33,650 bases of DNA from a bacterium. Lineage in GTDB: Bacteria > SZUA-79 > Acidulodesulfobacterales > Acidulodesulfobacteraceae. The notes under the pieces were generated by a model that worked only from the letters and a program-made list of their open reading frames with translations, was not told the DNA's origin and made no database searches. This document shows, in pieces, positions 16,468 to 25,135 of the stretch; positions within the stretch are counted from its first letter, which is position 1; every line of letters starts with the position of its first letter. Location of the stretch: contig JAKAQA010000005.1 of the NCBI GenBank assembly GCA_021811805.1, forward strand, positions 1 to 33,650, in the 5' to 3' direction. The translations under genes were made by a program, and so were the position numbers.

Positions 16468-17835
16468 TTATCGGTTTATTAATAAGGAAACCGTATCGAA
16501 AAATTCGGGAAAAGAAGTATTTATGCATCTAATGCCGCGGATTTCTATTTTTGCGTTTTTAAGTATAAGGCCAGCGATGAGCATAGACATAGCTATCCTG
16601 TGGTCGCCGAAAGAATTTAAAACCGTTAAATTTCCCACGTTTTTTAAATCGGGGTCGCCGTTTATCTCAAATCCGTCTTCCAGCTCTTTTATATCGACAC
16701 CTACAGCCTTTAAATTATAAACTATAGTCTTAATCCTGTCGCTTTCTTTAACCCTTAATTCCTTTGCCCCGGTAACGGTTGTTTTGCCTTCGGCAAAAGA
16801 AGCGATTACGGAAAAAATAGGAAATTCGTCTATCATGTCCGGAACCAGTTCGGGAGGAACGGTTATACCTCTTAGAGCGGAATATTTTGCTTTTATATCG
16901 CCGGTTTTTTCCGGAACTTCTCCCTTAACGGTCAAATTAACGTCGGCCCCCATCATTTTCAGCGCCTTAAGCAGTCCCGTCCTCTTTTCGTTGGCGAGAA
17001 TATTTTTGATTCTTATTTCGGAACCTTTATTTAAAATGCAGAGCGCGATAAAAAAAGCAGCGCTGCTGAAATCTCCGGGGATATTAATATTAAAAGGCTG
17101 TAACTCGCCTCTGCCGCGCCCTTTAACCGTTATCAGACTGCCGCCCTTTTCCGGGGCATCGACGGTAACCGGATAGCCCTGCAGTTTTAATAAATTTTCG
17201 GTATGGTCTCTCGTTTCTTTTTTCTCGTATATAACCGTATCTCCTTCCGCAAAAAGAGCGGCCAGCATAACGCAGGATTTAACCTGCGCGCTGGGAACCG
17301 GAACTTCGTAAAAAATAGATTTTAAGCCTCCGCCGGAAATTGCAAGGGGAGGATAAGCATTTTTATTGCGTCCGGTTATTTTAGCCCCCATAAAGCTTAA
17401 AGGCTCGATTATACGCCGCATAGGACGCGAATTAAGGTATTTATCCCCCGACATTACGGAGAAAAAATCGTTTCCGGCAAGTATTCCTGCAAGAAGCCGA
17501 GTGAGGGTTCCGGAATTAGCCGTATTAATAACCGATTCGGGCTCTTTTAAACCGTAAAGTCCGGCTCCTTCGATTACTAAATCTTTGGGCCGGCCGTTTA
17601 AATTTTGTTTTTTAATACCGATGCCGAGTTTCCTGAATGCCGCTATGGTAGCCAGATTGTCCTTAGATAAAGATAAATTGGATGCATAAGATTTGCCGGC
17701 GGCTATACTTCCCAGCATAACCGCTCTGTGAGAGATAGATTTATCGCCTGGAACTTCTATCACCGCGCTGAATTCTTTTGAAAGCCCTTTAACTAAAACT
17801 TTATCCTGTTTAAATTCCAATAAATCTTTCGTCAA
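16468..17835 (-). CDS. aroA: 3-phosphoshikimate 1-carboxyvinyltransferase (EPSP synthase)
   Basis: Condenses shikimate-3-P with PEP in the shikimate pathway. Conserved sites are present: PGDKSISHRA with the PEP-binding Lys near the N-terminus, TANSGT, a SAQVKS segment, RDHTE, the DEFP segment with the catalytic Asp, KESDR and GDHRIAMS. I choose the TTG at 17833-17835 (455 residues). It overlaps the tyrA stop as TTGA and has GAGG 7 nt upstream; another TTG at 17862 lacks a ribosome site and would overlap tyrA by 31 nt. Tight coupling to tyrA makes sense for tyrosine/phenylalanine synthesis. Confidence 0.95.
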   Translation of the reverse strand: MTKDLLEFKQDKVLVKGLSKEFSAVIEVPGDKSISHRAVMLGSIAAGKSYASNLSLSKDNLATIAAFRKLGIGIKKQNLNGRPKDLVIEGAGLYGLKEPESVINTANSGTLTRLLAGILAGNDFFSVMSGDKYLNSRPMRRIIEPLSFMGAKITGRNKNAYPPLAISGGGLKSIFYEVPVPSAQVKSCVMLAALFAEGDTVIYEKKETRDHTENLLKLQGYPVTVDAPEKGGSLITVKGRGRGELQPFNINIPGDFSSAAFFIALCILNKGSEIRIKNILANEKRTGLLKALKMMGADVNLTVKGEVPEKTGDIKAKYSALRGITVPPELVPDMIDEFPIFSVIASFAEGKTTVTGAKELRVKESDRIKTIVYNLKAVGVDIKELEDGFEINGDPDLKNVGNLTVLNSFGDHRIAMSMLIAGLILKNAKIEIRGIRCINTSFPEFFDTVSLLINR

Positions 17836-18728
17836 ATCCCCGCCTCTTTTCTTTCTCCGCAAATTTTCTTAAGATAAGAGTTTAAACTTTCTTTATCTCC
17901 AGTTTCTATAAAGCCTTTAATTATATTTGCGGACGCAATAAAATTTTCTAAGGAAGCGGTAACGTTTGCCCCATTCATAAGAAATACTTCCGTCCATAAT
18001 TCCGGGGAAGAAGAAGCGATTCTTGTAGAATCTTTAAAGCCGTTTCCTATAAAACCGGCAAACCCTGTCATCCCTCCCCCATTTTCATTTTTACCGTTAC
18101 CTGAAATATAAGACAGCGTAGTATCAGACAGCAGAAAGGCTACAAGATGAGGAAGGTGGCTCGTATATGCGGCTATATCGTCATGCGTTTCAGCGGTAGA
18201 AAAAATAACGTCCATATTTAAAGATTTCCAGAATTCTGCAGTTTGCCGTATTTTTGCCGTTCTCCGTTCATCGTTTGAATCGGCGTTTTCTTTGATAACG
18301 ATACATTTCTTTCCCTCGAAAAGAGAAAAATCCGCATTTTCCGGTCCGGTTTTATCGGAGCCGCACATCGGATGGGAGCCTACGAAATTGCTTATATTAT
18401 TTGATTCGGCATTATAAGTAATGCCCTTTTTAACGCTTCCGATATCCGTTGCTAAAGGTGCGTTAAGAAAAAAATCACGATGTTTTTCAAAAAAAGAAAC
18501 TATAGCCGCAGGAGGAATACACATTATTATCAAGCAATCCCTGCCTCCGCATCCTGCTTTTTCGATATTTACTGCGCCGTCTATTATATTTTTGGAAAGG
18601 CAGTAGTCGATATTTTTTTTAACGGAGTCGTATCCCCTGATACCGGTTTCGGGAAATTTTTTTCTAACGGCTCCCGCAATAGATGCCCCCATAAAACCGA
18701 GCCCTATTATTATAATCTCTTTAAACAT
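17832..18728 (-). CDS. tyrA: Prephenate dehydrogenase (TyrA)
   Basis: Oxidatively decarboxylates prephenate (or arogenate) on the way to tyrosine. The 298-residue protein has an N-terminal Rossmann fold with GLGFMGASIA (9-18), then the catalytic region GSHPMCGSDKTG with His119 and the SHLPHLVA helix (about 190-197). There is no fused chorismate mutase and no C-terminal ACT domain. No Shine-Dalgarno is close to the ATG; a purine-rich tract with AGGAG lies further upstream. It is separated from aroF by 118 nt but fused by overlap to aroA. NAD versus NADP preference cannot be stated. Confidence 0.93.
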   Translation of the reverse strand: MFKEIIIIGLGFMGASIAGAVRKKFPETGIRGYDSVKKNIDYCLSKNIIDGAVNIEKAGCGGRDCLIIMCIPPAAIVSFFEKHRDFFLNAPLATDIGSVKKGITYNAESNNISNFVGSHPMCGSDKTGPENADFSLFEGKKCIVIKENADSNDERRTAKIRQTAEFWKSLNMDVIFSTAETHDDIAAYTSHLPHLVAFLLSDTTLSYISGNGKNENGGGMTGFAGFIGNGFKDSTRIASSSPELWTEVFLMNGANVTASLENFIASANIIKGFIETGDKESLNSYLKKICGERKEAGI

Positions 18729-18846
18729 ATGAATTATATTTTCGATTCAAAACTTTTCGCTATCCTAACTCCTCTAACTCCCCTCCTCTTAAGGATGGTA
18801 GGCGGCCAAAAGCCTACGGTGCGGTTATTCTTTCCTAAAAATTATA
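18729..18846. other. aroF-tyrA intergenic spacer with small hairpin and purine-rich tract
   Basis: This is the widest gap inside the aromatic/translation gene run (118 nt). It contains an inverted repeat GTAGGC...GCCTAC (18798-18817, 8-nt loop) and, on the coding strand, a G/A-rich stretch with repeated AGGAG-like units (about 18758-18790), too far from the tyrA ATG to be its ribosome site. The base composition is less AT-rich than the other spacers, which could mark a dispersed repeat. There is no U tract, so a terminator is not supported. Confidence 0.35.
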
Positions 18847-19866
18847 TTATATGTTTCTATTTACCGCCTTTGCGACCGCCTTTGCTTTATCTATTAAGTC
18901 GTCAAAAGTATCGTATTTCAAAGACTGCGCTCCGTCGGAAAACGCTTTTTCCGGCACCGGATGGACTTCTATCATAAGCCCGTCCGCCCCTACGGCTATG
19001 GCGGCAAGAGAAAGCGGTTCGACGTAATACCATACGCCAGCCGCATGGGAAGGATCGACGATGACGGGAAGATGCGAGAGCCTCTTAAGGACGGGAACCG
19101 CGCTTAAATCTAGCGTATTTCTGGTAGAGGTTTCGTAAGTTCTGATTCCCCTTTCGCATAATATTACCTGTTCGTTGCCGTTTGACATAATATATTCTGC
19201 GGACATCAAAAATTCCTGTATAGTCGAACACAAGCCTCTTTTGAGTATTACCGGCTTATTTACCTTGCCGACCTCTTGAAGGAGCCTGAAATTTTGCATA
19301 TTTCTTGCGCCTATCTGTATAATATCGGCATATGAGCATATAAGGTCTAAATCTCTCGGGTCCATCACTTCCGTTGCTACTAAAAGTCCCGTTTTTTTTC
19401 TTGCTTCGCTCAAATATTTAAGCCCTTCTTCTCCGAGTCCCTGAAAGGTGTAAGGGCTGGTTCTGGGTTTAAACGCGCCGCCTCTTAATACTTTTGCGCC
19501 GGTTCTTTTAATATTTTCCGCAATTTCGGTAAGGTTTTCAAGGTTTTCCACGGCGCATGGACCCGCTATGACGGCTATATCGTTTCCGCCTATTTCTATA
19601 TCTCCTATTTTAAAGATACTTCTTTCCTTTCCGAGTTCTTTTGAAGCAAGCTTATACGGCTTGGATATTCTGATGGCTTTATCCACTCCGGCAAGCGCCT
19701 CGGCCTCTTCAAAAAAAGCCTTAACGGCGTCTTCGTGGCCTATGCAGCCGATTATCGTAACGTCTGCTCCTTCCGAAATGTGGGGCTTTAATCCCGCCTG
19801 CTCTATTTTGCCGAGGATATGATTAATTTCATCCCTGGTCGCTCCTTTTTTTAATACTAAAATCAT
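18847..19866 (-). CDS. aroF: DAHP synthase, type I-beta with N-terminal regulatory domain
   Basis: First committed step of the shikimate pathway: PEP plus erythrose-4-P to DAHP. The 339-residue length equals the Thermotoga-type enzyme, with an N-terminal ferredoxin-like (ACT-like) domain (1-70) that in relatives mediates Tyr/Phe feedback. The barrel has GPCAVEN with metal-ligand Cys104, [11 protein letters not shown] (133-143), [12 protein letters not shown] (237-240) and DPSHAAG (271-277). AAGGAGG directly precedes the ATG, and a promoter lies near 19960-19988. It heads the long gene run that ends near 6626. Confidence 0.95.
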   Translation of the reverse strand: MILVLKKGATRDEINHILGKIEQAGLKPHISEGADVTIIGCIGHEDAVKAFFEEAEALAGVDKAIRISKPYKLASKELGKERSIFKIGDIEIGGNDIAVIAGPCAVENLENLTEIAENIKRTGAKVLRGGAFKPRTSPYTFQGLGEEGLKYLSEARKKTGLLVATEVMDPRDLDLICSYADIIQIGARNMQNFRLLQEVGKVNKPVILKRGLCSTIQEFLMSAEYIMSNGNEQVILCERGIRTYETSTRNTLDLSAVPVLKRLSHLPVIVDPSHAAGVWYYVEPLSLAAIAVGADGLMIEVHPVPEKAFSDGAQSLKYDTFDDLIDKAKAVAKAVNRNI

Positions 19867-19959
19867 CTATTTCCTCCTTAAACCGGATTTTTATTTATCT
19901 GTCATTAATTTTTATTTTCATGCAACTTCCATTTCGGCAATTTTGGGCTATAGTTTTAT

Positions 19960-19988
19960 ATTTTATCTTATATTGAAATAATTGTAAA
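19960..19988 (-). promoter_or_regulatory. Putative sigma-70 promoter for aroF and downstream genes
   Basis: On the minus strand: TTTACA, exactly 17 bp, then TAAAAT, about 95 nt upstream of the aroF ATG and just past the hisC stop. The 124-nt hisC-aroF gap is one of few real breaks in the region, supporting a transcription start here. Hexamer matches are 5/6 for each element; the AT-rich context tempers confidence. Confidence 0.45.
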
Positions 19989-19990
19989 AT

Positions 19991-21091
19991 TCAAATCAAC
20001 TTTTTCAGTGCTTTAACCAGCTTAACATTTTCTTTATGGGTGCCTACGGTAATTCTTACCATATCGGCGTAGCCGAATCTGTCCATCGGCCTTACTATAA
20101 CGCCGAAATCTAAAAACCGTTCGGCCGTTTCGGCTGCTTTTCGCCCTTTCAATTTTACCAGTATAAAATTTGCCCCCGTTTCAACGAATTCTAGACCTGC
20201 TTTTTTAAAACAGCCGTAAAGATAATTTTTCTCGGTTTCGTTCGTCGTTATAACTTTTTCGAGATATCCTTTGTCCTTTAATGCCGCGGCGGCTGCGGCT
20301 AAAGAAAGCGAATTGACGTTAAAAGGTTCGCGTACCCTGTCCATTAATGAAATTAAATCTTTATGCCCTATTCCGTAACCCGCCCTAAGTCCCGCAAGTC
20401 CGTAAACCTTGGAAAACGTCCGCAAAACAAGGATGTTTGGAAAATCTGCTATATCTATGTCTTCAACTAACGATTTGCCTATATACTCTATATAAGCTTC
20501 ATCGATTACGATTAATACGCCGTCTTTTACTTTTTTAATAAAATCTATGATTTTATCGTTAGGAAAAAACGTCCCGGTCGGATTATTCGGGTTGGATATA
20601 AAAACTATTTTTGTTTTGCCGTCTATTAATTTATACATATCGTCTAAATCGAGGGCATAATCTTTGAGCCTGCTTATTTTTAATTTCAAGCCGAGCTGTT
20701 CGCCGGCAAGATAATACGCCACGAAAGAAGGGAACGGGGACACTATGTTTTCGTCTTTTTCGCAAAACGTTCTAACGGCAATATCTATCAATTCGTTGGA
20801 GCCGTTTCCCAGTATAAAATTTTCGGCCGTAAGCCTTTGGGCGCCGAAAAAATTAACTAATTCCTGCTTTAAATAAAAACCGGAGCCGTCGGGATATCTG
20901 TTTATATTTTTAAGGCTTGCCTTAATCGCTTTTAAGGCTAAAGGGGAAGGGCCGAGCGGATTTTCGTTCGACGCCAGTTTAACGATATTCTTAATCCCCT
21001 TTTCCCTTTCTACTTCTTCTATGGGTTTGCCCGGAATATACGGATTTATTTTATAAATATAATCGGGCGCTTTTACGTTAAAAGATTTCAT
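19991..21091 (-). CDS. hisC: Histidinol-phosphate / aromatic aminotransferase (HisC-like)
   Basis: A PLP-dependent class I/II aminotransferase of 366 residues. The Schiff-base Lys228 is in TFSKVYGLAGLRAGY; the cofactor-binding SNPNNPTGT (166-174), D197-x-x-Y200 and ASNENPLGPS (40-49) match HisC. The family converts imidazole-acetol phosphate to histidinol phosphate. Here no his genes are nearby and the gene sits directly before aroF-tyrA-aroA, so a role in transaminating phenylpyruvate, hydroxyphenylpyruvate or prephenate is likely, perhaps alongside the histidine role. The ribosome site is weak (AGGACGG). Confidence 0.9.
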   Translation of the reverse strand: MKSFNVKAPDYIYKINPYIPGKPIEEVEREKGIKNIVKLASNENPLGPSPLALKAIKASLKNINRYPDGSGFYLKQELVNFFGAQRLTAENFILGNGSNELIDIAVRTFCEKDENIVSPFPSFVAYYLAGEQLGLKLKISRLKDYALDLDDMYKLIDGKTKIVFISNPNNPTGTFFPNDKIIDFIKKVKDGVLIVIDEAYIEYIGKSLVEDIDIADFPNILVLRTFSKVYGLAGLRAGYGIGHKDLISLMDRVREPFNVNSLSLAAAAAALKDKGYLEKVITTNETEKNYLYGCFKKAGLEFVETGANFILVKLKGRKAAETAERFLDFGVIVRPMDRFGYADMVRITVGTHKENVKLVKALKKLI

Positions 21092-21169
21092 AAATAAGTC
21101 CGTCCTATTTATTTTATATATATATTATTAAAGCAATCTAAAATTGTTATACGGCAAATTGCACATTGT

Positions 21170-21186
21170 TTTGTCAAGTGCATAAT
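21170..21186. repeat. Left copy of 17-nt inverted repeat flanking the por-folD-metV block
   Basis: Reads TTTGTCAAGTGCATAAT on the plus strand; its exact reverse complement is at 25796-25812. Similarity continues inward as CCGA after a 1-nt indel. On the minus strand the copy contains TTGACA. A TATAAC lies 20 bp downstream of it, so it may supply a poor -35 for hisC (spacing too long to be convincing). It also overlaps a TGCAC-N13-GTGCA inverted repeat (21160-21182). Confidence 0.5.
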
Positions 21187-21201
21187 CCGATTATTTATCG
21201 T

Positions 21202-21858
21202 TTATTTATGCGAACCGGTAAATTTAATTACGGCGGCAGGTTTCTTAACGGAATAATCTTTAGGCTTGGCCGTTTTTTTAATGTCCTCAAGCGTATTCTG
21301 GATTACAGACCTTTCATAGATTTTAACCCATGCGCAATCCATATTTTCATCAATTTCGCATTTATAATTTTTCATGCCTCCGCAGGGACCGTTCAATAAG
21401 CCTTTCGGACAAAGCGTTACGGGGCAGATTCCGCCGGTTTCGTTCAAAACGCAGTTTCCGCATAAAGAACACATTTCTTTAAGCGAAGAAAGATTTTCGA
21501 TATTGCCGAGAAACATCGTGTCCACGCCCGAAACCACTTTTATATTATCGGGAAGGGCTAATACTGCGGACTGCACGCCGCTGCCGCACGACAAAACAAG
21601 AACGGTCTGCGATTTCGACAAACCCTCTTTATTATCCCTCGCCGCTTTCCTGACTTTCTGGAGATGGCACATAGCGTCTATTACGTATGTTCCTTCTACG
21701 GCAATATTTCTGCCGGTTAAAATATTCTTCATAGCCTCTACTTCCTTTGGGCCTCCCGTTCTGGAAGTATCGGAGCAGATGCCGCACCCGAATATAAAAA
21801 CCGAGCCTCTGATTTTTTTAATTATGTCGTCTAATTCTTTTTGTTTGGATACTATCAT
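21202..21858 (-). CDS. metV: MetV-like methylenetetrahydrofolate reductase C-terminal (zinc/Fe-S) protein
   Basis: A 218-residue cysteine-rich protein of the MTHFR_C family. In acetogens MetV binds MetF and carries zinc and/or Fe-S centres for electron transfer in methylene-THF reduction. Cysteines are visible at 25, 28, 64, 91, 130, 133, 136, 145, 150, 159, 167 and 175, with the signature segments GCGICSDT (24-31), CSLCGNC (130-136) and LLNGPCGG (154-161). The stop of folD is 1 nt before its ATG, so it is translated with folD. metF lies about 4 kb upstream, beyond the por genes, in the same direction. This strongly suggests a ferredoxin-linked C1 pathway. Confidence 0.88.
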   Translation of the reverse strand: MIVSKQKELDDIIKKIRGSVFIFGCGICSDTSRTGGPKEVEAMKNILTGRNIAVEGTYVIDAMCHLQKVRKAARDNKEGLSKSQTVLVLSCGSGVQSAVLALPDNIKVVSGVDTMFLGNIENLSSLKEMCSLCGNCVLNETGGICPVTLCPKGLLNGPCGGMKNYKCEIDENMDCAWVKIYERSVIQNTLEDIKKTAKPKDYSVKKPAAVIKFTGSHK

Positions 21859-21859
21859 A

Positions 21860-22732
21860 TTATTTTTGCAACCGTCCCATCGCCGACTTAACCGTATTCT
21901 CCATTAAAACGGCCACGGTCAAAGGACCGACGCCGCCCGGCACCGGCGTTATTTTTGAAACTTTATTTATAACTTTATCAAAATTTACGTCTCCGCAAAT
22001 TTTTCCGCCGATATTAGCAATGCCTACGTCTATTACGACCGCCCCATCTTTAACGTAACCGTCGTCTATCAAATGCGCCTTGCCTGTCGCCGATATTAAA
22101 ACGTCTGCTTTAGAAGCGATAGATTTTACGTCTTTCGTAAAAATATTTAAAGACGAAACGGCGGCGAGCCTGTTCATAAGCATAACCGCAAGAGGCTTTC
22201 CGACGATATTGCTCTGTCCTATTATAACGCAGTTTTTACCCTTAACCGGAATATCGTAATAATCCAGCATTTTTAAGATACCGTAAGGAGTGCAGGGATA
22301 AAAAGGAGCGTTTTCAGTAAAAATTTTACCGACATTTAAAGGATGAAATCCGTCAACGTCTTTGGAGGGGTTTATAGCTTCCGTTATTTTTTTTTCGCCG
22401 ATATGGGAAGGCAGGGGCAGTTGGACGAGAATGCCGTGAATTAAAGGGTCGTTATTTAATTCTTCTATTTTATTTATAAGTTCTTTTTCGGTTAAAGATT
22501 CGGGGTAAATATCTTTTTTGGATAATATTCCGCATCTCTGTGCGGCGCGCTCTTTGTTCCTGACGTAAACCACGGAAGCCGGATCTTCTCCGACTAATAT
22601 AACGGCTATAGCTGGAACTATTCCGCTTTGTTTTAATTTAATTACTTTTTCCGATATGGACGATTCTATATTCCGGGCGATTAGTCTTCCGTCGATTATC
22701 TTATTTTGAATATCGGAATTATTACAAATCAT
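21860..22732 (-). CDS. folD: Bifunctional methylene-THF dehydrogenase / methenyl-THF cyclohydrolase FolD
   Basis: Interconverts 10-formyl-, methenyl- and methylene-THF. The 290-residue protein carries the catalytic segment VYVRNKERA (Y and K conserved), VQLPLP (about 104-109), the DVDGFHP loop, the nucleotide-binding IGQSNIVGKP (usual R replaced by Q) and C-terminal TPVPGGVGPLT. The start ATG shares its A with the porB stop (TAATG), so translation is coupled to pyruvate oxidoreductase. With metV, metF and gcvTHP in the window, it sits at the centre of C1 metabolism here. Confidence 0.96.
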   Translation of the reverse strand: MICNNSDIQNKIIDGRLIARNIESSISEKVIKLKQSGIVPAIAVILVGEDPASVVYVRNKERAAQRCGILSKKDIYPESLTEKELINKIEELNNDPLIHGILVQLPLPSHIGEKKITEAINPSKDVDGFHPLNVGKIFTENAPFYPCTPYGILKMLDYYDIPVKGKNCVIIGQSNIVGKPLAVMLMNRLAAVSSLNIFTKDVKSIASKADVLISATGKAHLIDDGYVKDGAVVIDVGIANIGGKICGDVNFDKVINKVSKITPVPGGVGPLTVAVLMENTVKSAMGRLQK

Positions 22733-23628
22733 TAAATTAAACCGAAACGCTCGATATTTTCGTCGGCAATCTTTTGAATCTTTTCTATTTCCGCCCTGCC
22801 GGCATCGCCTTTGAACAGATGTTTAAATCTACCCTGTAGTTTGAGATATTCCTCTACCGGAACCTTTTTGCTTATCTTTTTTACCGAAATTATTTTTTCG
22901 TATTCCGCCTCGAATAACGGGTAAAGCCCTGTTTGAACGGCAAGCTGGGCAAGTTTTACGGAATATTTCGGTTCGTATTTCCATCCGGGAACGCACGGAA
23001 CGTCAACCTGGAGATATTTTGCCCCCTTTATGGATTTAGCCTTTTTAACCTTTTTTTGAAGGTCCATAGGATAGCCGGCAGATGCAACCGCGGTGTATGG
23101 AATTCTGTGGGCCATTGCAATTTCAGGCATATATTTTTTAGGCCTGTTGTTTCCGAATGATTCTTTTCCGGAAGGGCTGGTCGTAGTATATGCATCGAAA
23201 GGGGTTAAACCGCTTCTCTGATACCCGGTATTCATATATGCGCCGTTATCGTAGCAGACGTATAAAACGTCGTGGTTTCTTTCGAACATTCCGCTTAACG
23301 ACTGAAGTCCGATGTCGGCCGTACCGCCGTCGCCGCCCTGCGCAAGAACGGTAATGCCGTCCTTTTTGCCCATAGCTTTAAGCGCCGCTTCCACTCCCGA
23401 AGCCACCGCCGCCGAATTTTCGAAAAGAGAGTGTATCCACGGAATCTTCCATGCAGACTCCGGCCAGCGCGTGGAAAAAACCTCGAGACATCCGGTGGCG
23501 TTGGTGGCAATAGTATTTTTGCCGAGGATTTCCATTATAAGCTTAACGCTCATAGACTGGGCGCACCCCGAACAGCCAGTATGCCCCATAGTAAAAAATT
23601 CGTTATGAGTTTCTTCTTTAGTCAGCAT
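22732..23628 (-). CDS. porB: Pyruvate:ferredoxin oxidoreductase beta subunit (TPP-binding)
   Basis: Carries thiamine diphosphate and one [4Fe-4S] cluster of the four-subunit enzyme that interconverts pyruvate, CoA and acetyl-CoA plus CO2. The 298-residue protein shows cluster ligands C19, C22 (GCSGCA), C47 (ATGCLEV) and C212 (DVPCVPGW), and the TPP motif GGDGGTADIG (98-107) ending in DNGAYMNTG (127-135; most relatives have DNEAYMNTG). SerArg after YQ (QRSGLTP) is also typical of pyruvate enzymes, though other 2-oxoacids cannot be excluded. It follows porA by 37 nt and overlaps folD by one base. Confidence 0.94.
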   Translation of the reverse strand: MLTKEETHNEFFTMGHTGCSGCAQSMSVKLIMEILGKNTIATNATGCLEVFSTRWPESAWKIPWIHSLFENSAAVASGVEAALKAMGKKDGITVLAQGGDGGTADIGLQSLSGMFERNHDVLYVCYDNGAYMNTGYQRSGLTPFDAYTTTSPSGKESFGNNRPKKYMPEIAMAHRIPYTAVASAGYPMDLQKKVKKAKSIKGAKYLQVDVPCVPGWKYEPKYSVKLAQLAVQTGLYPLFEAEYEKIISVKKISKKVPVEEYLKLQGRFKHLFKGDAGRAEIEKIQKIADENIERFGLI

Positions 23629-23665
23629 AATTTTTTATATTCCTATTTTATTAATATTTTTATTT

Positions 23666-24838
23666 TTATAGATACTGCTGGGACAGCCCTACGAATTCGC
23701 CGTCCACGTTTTCTTCTTTTTCTGCCCTTGCGACAAGGTCGTGAATATTTTTGGGCGTAATATCCCTGCCGCCTAATCCGAGCGTATAACCATTGACGCT
23801 TACGGAATTAATTTTATGCTTAAACAGGGAATCTCTTATTTCCACCGAAAGAATTCCGCCTTTGCCGGGACATATGGCTTTTTCTATTACTATAACGTTT
23901 TTAGCGTTTTTAAGGGCGGCAACGATTTCGTCTTCGGGAAAAGGTCTGAAAGAGCGGATTTTTAAAACGCCTATCTTTTTCCCGGATTCTCTTAACTCAT
24001 CTACGGCGTCCTTTATAGTTCCGAGAACCGAACCCATCGCTACGATAACCGTCTGCGAGTCGTCCAGCTTGTAAGAGTCCGTTAACCCTCCGTAAAATCT
24101 GCCGAACATATCTTTAAATTCTTTTGCGGCTTCTATTATAATATTTCTCGAAAAATTCATAGCATTGTATAAATTGTATCTCGATTCCATATAAACGGAA
24201 GGCTCGCCTAGCGTACCGAAAGAATAAGGATTTTCGACGTCTAATTTATATTCCATATTTATAGGCGGAAGATATTCTTTTACTTTATCGATGCTGTCTA
24301 TAGTTTCAACGACTTCAAAGGTATGGGTTAAAACGAATCCGTCCACGTTCACTATAACCGGAAGCATTACATCCTGGTTTTCGGCAATTTTAAAAGCCTG
24401 AATATGCATATCGTAGGCTTCCTGATTATTCTCCGCTACAAGCATAATCGCGCCCGTATCTCTTATGGCCATAGCGTCCTGCATATCGTTCCATATATTT
24501 ATCGGCGCCGAAATCGCCCTGTTGGCTAACGTCATAACAACGGGAAGCCTCATCCCGGCAATATTGTATATTACTTCTTCCATATACAGCAAACCCTGGG
24601 AAGCCGTCGCGGTGTATGTCCTGACTCCGCACGCGCTCGCGCCGAGAACTACGGAAGCCGCTGAATGTTCGCTTTCTACCATAATAAATTCGGCTTTCAG
24701 ATCACCGTCGGCAACCATTTGGGAAAGATGTTCGACTATATGGGTCTGAGGCGTAATAGGATAAGCCGAAATGACATGGGGTTCGGCCATCCTGACGCCG
24801 TCCGCAATAGCCATAGAGCCTTCGAGAACTTGTTTCAT
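23666..24838 (-). CDS. porA: Pyruvate:ferredoxin oxidoreductase alpha subunit
   Basis: A 390-residue PorA subunit with the conserved N-terminal AYPITPQT (25-32) that contacts pyruvate, ESEHSAA (55-61), and a transketolase C-terminal-like domain from about 260 with VAMGS and FRPFPEDE. Length and layout fit the separate four-subunit (archaeal-type) enzyme rather than the long fused bacterial one. GGTGG precedes the ATG. It lies between porD (33 nt) and porB. Confidence 0.94.
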   Translation of the reverse strand: MKQVLEGSMAIADGVRMAEPHVISAYPITPQTHIVEHLSQMVADGDLKAEFIMVESEHSAASVVLGASACGVRTYTATASQGLLYMEEVIYNIAGMRLPVVMTLANRAISAPINIWNDMQDAMAIRDTGAIMLVAENNQEAYDMHIQAFKIAENQDVMLPVIVNVDGFVLTHTFEVVETIDSIDKVKEYLPPINMEYKLDVENPYSFGTLGEPSVYMESRYNLYNAMNFSRNIIIEAAKEFKDMFGRFYGGLTDSYKLDDSQTVIVAMGSVLGTIKDAVDELRESGKKIGVLKIRSFRPFPEDEIVAALKNAKNVIVIEKAICPGKGGILSVEIRDSLFKHKINSVSVNGYTLGLGGRDITPKNIHDLVARAEKEENVDGEFVGLSQQYL

Positions 24839-24871
24839 ATTGTATCCACCATTTATATTTGCAGATTAAAA

Positions 24872-25135
24872 TTACTTTTCTACGAGAACCATTTCTATGT
24901 CGTCCACGGGGCATTCCTCGGCGCATATTCCGCAGCCCTTGCAGTAATCGGAATCGAAATCGTATATTTTCGTTTTTTTATCGCCGTAAACTACGCCTTC
25001 GGGACAAAAGTAGATGCAAAGATTGCATCCCGTGCATGTTTTATGTTTAAATACCGGAGTTTCGTTGGCAAAGGAACCCGTCTTATTGGAAAGCGCCGCG
25101 CCCGGCATCGCAATTATTCCGACCTTAAAATCCAC
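24872..25135 (-). CDS. porD: Pyruvate:ferredoxin oxidoreductase delta subunit (2[4Fe-4S] ferredoxin)
   Basis: An 87-residue electron-transfer subunit with two classical clusters: C34, C37, C40, C44 (CTGCNLCIYFCP) and C65, C68, C71, C75 (CKGCGICAEECP). The short N-terminal arm before the first cluster is typical of PorD and contacts the alpha/beta subunits. Translation starts at GTG (25133-25135) with AGGAG upstream, inside the end of porG (11-nt overlap). Confidence 0.94.
   Translation of the reverse strand: MDFKVGIIAMPGAALSNKTGSFANETPVFKHKTCTGCNLCIYFCPEGVVYGDKKTKIYDFDSDYCKGCGICAEECPVDDIEMVLVEK

Noticed and set aside
18798-18817. GTAGGC/GCCTAC hairpin between aroF and tyrA as a terminator
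   Set aside because: Only 6 bp, and no U tract on either side; kept only as part of the spacer description.
163-21157. 12-nt sequence GTTATACGGCAA at both 163-174 and 21146-21157, each in a spacer
   Set aside because: A 12-mer repeat is expected by chance many times in this length of AT-rich DNA; no consistent distance to a start codon.
21160-21182. TGCAC-N13-GTGCA inverted repeat as an operator of hisC
   Set aside because: Five-base arms only and no second copy in the window; too weak to list as a separate site.
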